Below are positions 5,037 through 10,165 of a DNA stretch of 10,165 nt, in pieces. Position 1 is the first letter of the stretch, and every line of letters begins with the position of its first letter. The DNA is taken from contig JAGSPS010000089.1 in the NCBI GenBank assembly GCA_018262315.1, positions 1-10,165 on the forward strand. The letters run 5' to 3'. Under the pieces are notes generated by a model that made no database searches, was not told the DNA's origin, and was given only the letters and a program-made list of their open reading frames with translations. The translations under genes were made by a program, and so were the position numbers. Origin of the DNA: Deltaproteobacteria bacterium (GTDB lineage: Bacteria > Myxococcota_A > UBA9160 > PR03).

Positions 5037-8000
5037 ATGCGCTCGCTCGCCCGCATCTGGATCGGCGCCGCTTGCATCGCCGGCACTGCCCTGGCCCGCC
5101 CGGCCGCGGGCTTCGAGTTCTTCGACGGGCGTCTCCAGGTCCACGGTTTCGCCGAGGCCCAGATTCGCGCGCTCGCGCGCAACATGAAGGGCACCGACAA
5201 CTGGGACCTGGCCCAGTGGTACAACGTCGTCAGTCTCGAACTCGAGTACACCGCGGTCGATTCGGGCTGGGGCCCCTTCGACCTCCTCTCGTTCTTCGGA
5301 CGCGTCGAGGCCCGCTACGACTGCGTCTGGACCCGCGCCTGCGGGATCTTCCCCGCCGTGAATTCCTGGGGCGACCGCTCCGTGCACTTGCCACTGCGGA
5401 TGACCGACGCGCGGCGCAGCGGCTTCCAGGGCTCGGTGTTCGTCGGGCCGACCACCCGCTACGCGGGCACTGAACTGGTACCCGAACTCGACGGGCGCAC
5501 CGTCGCGGTCGGCGTGCCGCAGTACGCCGCCACGCCGGAGCCGGCGAACGAGCACCGGCCGCTCAGTTTCGGCCAACTCCACCGCATCGACGGGCTCTTC
5601 GAGGTCGCCGGGTTCGACGAGCAGTACGGCACCGCGGACGACCCCGCCCCGTTTGCATTCGCCGAGATTCTGAGCCGCTGCCATTTCGGTTCACGCGAAT
5701 TGCGCGGCGGCGACAACGGTCACGGCGTGCAGATCATGGGTCCGATCGAGCCCGGCTGTCCGGTCCGGACCTTCGGGCGACTCGCCGACCTTCCGAATCC
5801 GTTCAGCTCGCTCGACCTGGATCCCGTTCTCTTCGGTCGCGATCGCATTCCCAATACACCCGACGACGCGAGCGCCCCGCTTCCGCCGGTGGGAACGGCC
5901 GAGCTGCCGTTCCGACCCGCGCCGACGATCGCCGCCGCCGGGGGCGGACCGGCGAACCTCGCGCGCGGGATCTACTACCCGAGCCCGGCGCTCCGCAACG
6001 CCCTGCACGAGAACCTCTTCGACAGCTTCGACCAGAACTTCCGCGAGGCGGAACTCGCATGGAACCGCGGCGCCAGCCAGCAGGACGAGCGCGAGCTGAA
6101 AGAGCTCTACGCCGACATGGAGTTCTTCGACAGCCGGCTCTGGGTGCGGGCCGGCAAGCAGAACATCGTGTGGGGCAAGACGGAGCTGTTCCGCACCACC
6201 GACCAGTTCAATCCGGCCGACCTGGCGCTCGCCACGCTTCCCGATCTCGAAGAAGCGCGCATTCCGCTCTGGTCGATCCGCGGCGTCTACTCGTTCTACT
6301 CGGTGGGGCCGCTCGAGGACGTGCGCCTCGAGCTGGCCGCCAATCTCGACGACTTCGAGCCCGCCGACGTCGGCCGCTGCGGCGAGCCCTTCACCGTGTT
6401 CGCGGCCTGCAACAAGACGACGGGCCTGTTCTTCCACGGTGTCACGGGATTCGGTGTCGCGGGCGAGCATCGCCCGCCGAACCCGTGGTCGAACGCGTCG
6501 GGGATCGAGTACGGCGCGCGCCTCGAGTTCCGGCTCGGGCGCTTCAGCTTCCAGCTCTCCGACTTCTATGGCTACGAGGACTTGCCCTACGCCGACCGCC
6601 TCTTCGACTACAGCCGCAACGTCGACCCGTTCTCCGGACGACCGCGGCGCGCGGGAGCGGGTGGCCGATGCACCACCGGACAGGAACCCGCCTGCCTGGG
6701 ACTCTCCCCGGCATCGGGGATCACACCGGACGGAACGGCGCTCAACCTCTCCGCCGGCAATCGCCAGGCCGTGCTCGACCAGACGCCCGTCAACCTGCAG
6801 CTGTTCGCGATGATCTGCTCGACCAGCATCGGCTTCAACGCGATCGACCCGACCTCGTGCGGGCAGTCCGTCTTCAACAGCCTTGCCCTCGTGATCCTTC
6901 CCGGTGTCTTCTACACACGCGACCAGGCCAAGGATCCCAACACCTATCCCGTCTCGGCGACGGTCTCGAACGCGCTCGCAGGTAACAACGTTGCAGGGAA
7001 CATCCTCGCAAATCTCGCCGGAGGGGCACTTCCCTTCGTGCGCCTCAATGCCGACCCCTGCGACGCATTTCGCAGCGACGGCTGCCCGGCCAAGGGGCAG
7101 GCGCCCAACTCGGATTTCGGCCCGCATCCGAGTTTCGCGGAGACACTGACGCTGAACGAGACTCTCACCGACGAACAAGAGGGCCTTCTCGGCTGCGGCG
7201 CGTTCTATGGCAGCGACTGCGAAGTGGACGGCATCGATTTCGCCAATACCGAGGCGAGCGTGTTCCTGGAGTCGGTCGTCGGGTCGGTCGGTGTGATCCC
7301 GGCGGAGGGTTGGAACACGCAGAATGGGCTCGCCCAGCCGGGGACGGTCGGTTTCGACCGGGGACCCGTCGCCACCCGCTACGTGCCGGGCATCGGCACG
7401 GTGACGCTGCCCGGCGCGCACGCGCCCGGCGAGCCCGGCTACGATCCGCTCGTCGACGGCACCACGACGGGACTCGTGATCCCGGCGGCATTCGGAGCCT
7501 CGGCCGGCCAGCTCTTCCGCTCGGAGCTGTCCGCGCTCTCCTTCAACTTCCAGCTGGTGGCGGCGGCACTCTCCTCACCTCCCGACGCCAACGGAGACGG
7601 CAGCCCCGACGGCCCCTCGGCGCCCAACGAGTTCGATCCAGCCAGTCCCTTCAGCCTCGACCCCGGACAATGCTCCTGGGCGCAGCCGCAGTTCTGCTCG
7701 GTGATCCGCTCGTTCTTCACGATCGTGGGGCAGCAACGCAATGCGGTGCGTGCGGGCGGTCGCGGCGACTTCGGACGCACCGACTTCCTCTGGCACAGCG
7801 GCGGCGAGGTCGTGCTGCGCTACGAGAAGCGCAACGTGCTGGGCTTCTCGACCGATTTCGCCGAGGACGTCACCAAGTCGAACTGGAGCATCGAGAGCGC
7901 CTGGGTCGAAGGGCAGCGCTTCAGCGACGTGAATCAGCTCGACGGCATCTCCCAGGCCGACACCTTCAACCTCACGGTCTCGGTGGACCGTCCGACCTTC

Positions 8001-8423
8001 ATCAACTTCCTGAATCCGCAGCGCACCTTCTTCTTCAACGCACAGTTCTTCTTCCAGTACGTGGCCGGCTACAACCGCGGCTTCACCACCAACGGCCCCT
8101 GGAACATGCTCGCCACGCTGACCGTCAACACCGGCTACTTCCGCGACCGCTTGCAGCCGGCCCTCACCTTCCTCTACGACCAGCAGTCGGGGTCGGGCGG
8201 CATGCTCCCGAAGCTCACCTACCGCTTCACCTCGAACTTCTCGGCGACGGTCGGCGTGAACTGGTTCTGGGGAGGCGCGGAACTGCGCTCGAATCCGCTG
8301 CTTCCGGTGTCCTCGGTGGACACCCAGGTGGGCAAGGACGCCTATCACCAGGGTGTGGAGAATGCGCTCGCCGTGGTGCGCGACCGCGACGAGGTGTTCT
8401 TCCGGCTGCGATACACTTGGTGA
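5037..8423 (+). CDS. Large DUF1302-like outer-membrane protein with eight cysteine pairs
   Basis: This 1128-residue exported protein starts with a signal peptide (MRSLARIWIGAACIAGTALA, cleavage probably within residues 20-25) and ends in aromatic-alternating strands finishing RLRYTW. A C-terminal aromatic residue is typical of outer-membrane beta barrels. The segment QNIVWGKTELFRTTDQFNPA (375-394), the flanking LWVRAGK and the C-terminal NTGYFRDRLQPALTFLYD (1031-1048) are characteristic of the DUF1302 family, usually ~500-700 aa. The extra length is mostly in inserts around 100-330 and 525-890. The mature part has exactly 16 cysteines in eight near pairs (C96/C102, 215/241, 448/458, 545/553, 594/608, 675/683, 720/728, 879/887) and none in the last 240 residues, suggesting disulfide-pinned loops. 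A DxNxDG calcium-type loop is at 850-855. The function is unknown; the family is often found with transport or lipid/sterol-related genes. A strong ribosome binding site precedes it, and it ends one base before the acyltransferase start. Confidence 0.83.
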   Translation: MRSLARIWIGAACIAGTALARPAAGFEFFDGRLQVHGFAEAQIRALARNMKGTDNWDLAQWYNVVSLELEYTAVDSGWGPFDLLSFFGRVEARYDCVWTRACGIFPAVNSWGDRSVHLPLRMTDARRSGFQGSVFVGPTTRYAGTELVPELDGRTVAVGVPQYAATPEPANEHRPLSFGQLHRIDGLFEVAGFDEQYGTADDPAPFAFAEILSRCHFGSRELRGGDNGHGVQIMGPIEPGCPVRTFGRLADLPNPFSSLDLDPVLFGRDRIPNTPDDASAPLPPVGTAELPFRPAPTIAAAGGGPANLARGIYYPSPALRNALHENLFDSFDQNFREAELAWNRGASQQDERELKELYADMEFFDSRLWVRAGKQNIVWGKTELFRTTDQFNPADLALATLPDLEEARIPLWSIRGVYSFYSVGPLEDVRLELAANLDDFEPADVGRCGEPFTVFAACNKTTGLFFHGVTGFGVAGEHRPPNPWSNASGIEYGARLEFRLGRFSFQLSDFYGYEDLPYADRLFDYSRNVDPFSGRPRRAGAGGRCTTGQEPACLGLSPASGITPDGTALNLSAGNRQAVLDQTPVNLQLFAMICSTSIGFNAIDPTSCGQSVFNSLALVILPGVFYTRDQAKDPNTYPVSATVSNALAGNNVAGNILANLAGGALPFVRLNADPCDAFRSDGCPAKGQAPNSDFGPHPSFAETLTLNETLTDEQEGLLGCGAFYGSDCEVDGIDFANTEASVFLESVVGSVGVIPAEGWNTQNGLAQPGTVGFDRGPVATRYVPGIGTVTLPGAHAPGEPGYDPLVDGTTTGLVIPAAFGASAGQLFRSELSALSFNFQLVAAALSSPPDANGDGSPDGPSAPNEFDPASPFSLDPGQCSWAQPQFCSVIRSFFTIVGQQRNAVRAGGRGDFGRTDFLWHSGGEVVLRYEKRNVLGFSTDFAEDVTKSNWSIESAWVEGQRFSDVNQLDGISQADTFNLTVSVDRPTFINFLNPQRTFFFNAQFFFQYVAGYNRGFTTNGPWNMLATLTVNTGYFRDRLQPALTFLYDQQSGSGGMLPKLTYRFTSNFSATVGVNWFWGGAELRSNPLLPVSSVDTQVGKDAYHQGVENALAVVRDRDEVFFRLRYTW

Positions 8424-8424
8424 G

Positions 8425-9903
8425 ATGAATCACTCCGAGCGACTGAGCGCCCAGGACAGCTCCTTCGTCCTCTGGGAGCGGCGCGAGACGCCGATGCACG
8501 TGGGTGCCGTCGCGATCCTCGAAGCGGAACCGCTCGGCTCGGCCGACGGCGGCATCGACGCCGCGCGCATCACCCGGCACGTCGAATCGCGGCTCCATCT
8601 CCTGCCGCGCTATCGCCAGCGCCTCGCCTTCACACCCCTCGAAGGCCACCCGGTGTGGGTCGACGACGCGCACTTCGACCTCGGCTACCACGTGCGTCGC
8701 ACGGCGCTGCCGCGCCCCGGCACGGACGGCGAACTCAAGGCGCTCGTCGCGCGCATCCTGTCGCAGCGCCTCGACCGCGCCAAACCATTGTGGGAGATGT
8801 GGATCGTCGAGGGTCTCGAGGGCGGACGCTTCGCGCTGGTCACCAAGGTCCACCACTGCATGGTGGACGGCGTGTCGGGCATGAACCTGATCACGCTGCT
8901 GCTGAGTCGCAGCCCCGAGGAACCGCCCGTCGTCGCGCCCGCCTGGACGCCGGCGCCCGAACCGACCCCGTTCGATCTGCTGGTGAGCGAGAGCGCCCGC
9001 CGCGCGCGCAGCGGCGGCGCGCTCGCCCGCGGCGTTCTCGCTGCGGTGCGCGACCCCGCCGCGACCTGGTCGCGGCTCAGAGGCGCGGGCAGCGCAATCG
9101 CGCAGGCACTCGACGCCGGGCTGCGGACGCCCGGCGCGACGCGTCTCAACCGCCCGATCGGCCCGCACCGCCGCGTCGAGTGGCTCAGCGTCGATCTAGC
9201 CAGCGCCAAGCAGGTGAAGAATCGGCTCGGTGGCACCCTCAACGACGTCGTACTCGCCACGGTGTGCGGCGCGCTCCACCGCTTCCTCGCCAAACGCCGC
9301 GAGTGGCACACGCGGCTCGACTACCGGATCGTCGTGCCGGTCAACCTGCGATCTCCCGGCGACGAACCCACTGGCGGCAATCGTGTGTCGGCCTACTTCC
9401 TGTCGCTCCCGATCGCCGAGGCCAACCCGCTGCGGCGCTACGACGCCATCCAAACCTCCACTGCGTGCCTCAAGAGCTCGCGCGCCGCGGAAGGCATCGA
9501 GCTGCTCACCCAGCTCGCCGATCGCGTCGGCGGCACCTGGCTGACGCGCCTCGGCGGGCACGTGATCGACCGGCTGCGGCCCTACAACCTGATCGTGACC
9601 AACGTCCCGGGACCTCCGTTTCCGCTCTACATCCTCGGCGCGCGCCTGCTCGAGTTGATCCCGATGCTGCCGCTCTTCGAGCAACAGGGCCTCGGGGTCG
9701 CGGTGCTGAGCTACTGCGGCCGGCTGGAGTTCGGGCTGATCGGCGACCGCGAGCTGGCGCCCGATCTGGGGTCCCTCTCCGGGGCCCTGGTCGCGTCCTT
9801 CGCGGAACTCGAGACGCTGGCGCGTTCGCGCCCCGGCAAGCGGCCTTTGAGGAGGAAAGCCGGCAAACCGCCCCGCGAAGGCGCGCTCCGCGCGTTGCAA
9901 TAG
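8425..9903 (+). CDS. Wax ester synthase/diacylglycerol acyltransferase (WS/DGAT family)
   Basis: This 492-residue protein is a bacterial bifunctional WS/DGAT acyltransferase, which moves an acyl group from acyl-CoA to a fatty alcohol or diacylglycerol to make wax esters or triacylglycerol at the cytoplasmic membrane. It shows the N-terminal LSAQDSSFVLWERRETPMHV, PLWEMWIVEGL (121-131), the catalytic HHxxxDG as HHCMVDG (H143, H144, D148, G149), GTLNDVVLATVCGAL (270-284, conserved N273-D274) and the late NLIVTNVPGPPFPLY (388-402). The active site is intact and the length is normal. ATG 8425 gives the canonical N-terminus and follows the DUF1302 stop as TGA-G-ATG with no separate Shine-Dalgarno, so translation is probably coupled to the upstream gene. 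The C-terminus ends in a basic tail (RPGKRPLRRKAGKPPRE). Substrate preference cannot be read from sequence. Confidence 0.93.
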   Translation: MNHSERLSAQDSSFVLWERRETPMHVGAVAILEAEPLGSADGGIDAARITRHVESRLHLLPRYRQRLAFTPLEGHPVWVDDAHFDLGYHVRRTALPRPGTDGELKALVARILSQRLDRAKPLWEMWIVEGLEGGRFALVTKVHHCMVDGVSGMNLITLLLSRSPEEPPVVAPAWTPAPEPTPFDLLVSESARRARSGGALARGVLAAVRDPAATWSRLRGAGSAIAQALDAGLRTPGATRLNRPIGPHRRVEWLSVDLASAKQVKNRLGGTLNDVVLATVCGALHRFLAKRREWHTRLDYRIVVPVNLRSPGDEPTGGNRVSAYFLSLPIAEANPLRRYDAIQTSTACLKSSRAAEGIELLTQLADRVGGTWLTRLGGHVIDRLRPYNLIVTNVPGPPFPLYILGARLLELIPMLPLFEQQGLGVAVLSYCGRLEFGLIGDRELAPDLGSLSGALVASFAELETLARSRPGKRPLRRKAGKPPREGALRALQ

Positions 9904-9907
9904 GAGA

Positions 9908-9939
9908 CCGACTCGAGAGTCGGCCGAGGCGCGAGCGCC
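9908..9939. terminator. Two tandem small hairpins between convergent genes
   Basis: Five bases after the acyltransferase stop lies CCGACT (9908-9913), loop CGAG, AGTCGG (9918-9923). It is followed by GGCG (9928-9931), loop CGAG again, CGCC (9936-9939). Both have the same four-base loop. They fill almost all of the 41-bp gap between two convergent genes, the usual place for a shared bidirectional terminator. There is no T-tract on either side, so a classical intrinsic terminator is not shown. The stems are short (6 and 4 bp). Confidence 0.4.
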
Positions 9940-9944
9940 GGTCC

Positions 9945-10165
9945 TCAGCCTGCGGCGATCCTGCGCAGTGTTGCGATGTCGGCTACGCGCAGCAGGCCGA
10001 CCTCCCCGCTCAGCAATCCCTCGCGCTCGAAGCGACGAAGCACCCGGATGGCGGTTTCGACGGTGGTGCCGGCCGCTTCCGCGAGCGCGCGGCGCGTCAC
10101 GTGCGCCTCCCCGTCGCGCGTGGCAGCGAGTAGCGCGCGCGCAAGGCGCGCCGGCGCGGGGTCGT
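9945..10165 (-). CDS. Crp/Fnr-family transcriptional regulator, C-terminal winged-helix part, 5' end outside window
   Basis: On the minus strand a frame open from the window edge to the TGA at 9945-9947 gives the last 72 residues of a regulator. It reads PARLARALLAA, then HVTRRALAEAAGTTVETAIR, then VLRRFEREGLLSGEVGLLRV and ADIATLRRIAAG. This is the Crp/Fnr winged-helix DNA-binding domain: helix-turn-helix TRRALAEAAGTTVETAIRVLRRFE, a wing, and a final DIATLRRIA helix as in Crp-type proteins. The preceding PARLARALLAATRDGEA is the helix that normally follows the dimerisation helix. The cNMP-binding-like sensor domain lies beyond the window, so the signal (cAMP, oxygen, NO, redox) is unknown. 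It is convergent to the acyltransferase gene, so control of that gene cannot be assumed. Confidence 0.85.
   Translation of the reverse strand, partial: DPAPARLARALLAATRDGEAHVTRRALAEAAGTTVETAIRVLRRFEREGLLSGEVGLLRVADIATLRRIAAG

Noticed and set aside
3579..5684. 701-codon minus-strand open frame across amrS and the start of the DUF1302-like gene
   Set aside because: It is antisense to two well-supported genes, its translation is Arg/Ala/Glu/Val-rich with no family motif, and long antisense frames are common in DNA of this GC content.
5691..7421. 576-codon minus-strand open frame inside the DUF1302-like gene
   Set aside because: Shadow of the real plus-strand gene: low-complexity charged translation with no recognisable domain. 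The plus-strand gene has a signal peptide, ribosome binding site and family motifs.
8353..8424. Upstream start at 8353 for the acyltransferase
   Set aside because: It would overlap the end of the DUF1302-like gene by ~70 bases and add residues unlike WS/DGAT N-termini; ATG 8425 gives the canonical start.
9902..10133. Plus-strand open frame running from the acyltransferase region to 10133
   Set aside because: It is an out-of-frame Arg/Ala-rich reading of the acyltransferase gene and then antisense to the Crp/Fnr helix-turn-helix.
1..10165. tRNA, rRNA, CRISPR array or phage/defence island
   Set aside because: I saw no direct repeat-spacer pattern, no tRNA-like cloverleaf, no integrase and no known defence gene apart from the decayed toxin-antitoxin pair.

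Overview
This is a GC-rich, gene-dense window from a Gram-negative bacterium. A large beta-barrel-type outer-membrane protein (DUF1302-like), a bacterial WS/DGAT acyltransferase, an ABC1/UbiB-type kinase and a complete AmmeMemoRadiSam gene set occur together. That mix would fit an environmental deltaproteobacterial lineage in the broad sense (Myxococcota, Binatota or Desulfobacterota relatives). This is an impression from gene content and composition; no marker gene fixes the taxon.

Layout, left to right. (1) Positions 1-345 hold the 3' end of a universal stress protein gene on the + strand. (2) Positions 346-988 contain no intact conserved gene. They hold a palindrome-rich patch just after the stress gene and, on the minus strand, the wreck of a Phd/VapB-VapC toxin-antitoxin pair: the antitoxin N-terminus runs out of frame straight into a VapC PIN domain that lost its start and its C-terminal half. 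(3) Positions 989-2323 (+) encode an ABC1/AarF/UbiB-family atypical kinase. (4) Positions 2310-4934 are a complete AmmeMemoRadiSam locus. The AMMECR1-domain gene and the Memo-family gene are on the minus strand and overlap by 14 bp; the radical SAM gene diverges from them across an 80-bp gap. (5) Positions 5037-8423 (+) encode a very large (1128 aa) DUF1302-like secreted outer-membrane protein whose mature part carries 16 cysteines in eight closely spaced pairs. One base after its stop, at 8425-9903, comes a wax ester synthase/diacylglycerol acyltransferase, so the two are very probably one translationally coupled operon. (6) Positions 9945-10165 (-) are the C-terminal winged-helix part of a Crp/Fnr-type regulator that runs off the window, separated from the acyltransferase by two small hairpins.

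How the parts may work together. The three AmmeMemoRadiSam proteins recur together across bacteria and archaea, and their reaction is to my knowledge unsettled. The DUF1302-acyltransferase pair suggests neutral-lipid or wax chemistry coupled to an envelope component, which is inference from gene order. The most notable points are the cysteine-pair pattern in the DUF1302 protein, its one-base coupling to the acyltransferase, and the collapsed toxin-antitoxin locus. I found no tRNA, rRNA, CRISPR array or intact insertion sequence.
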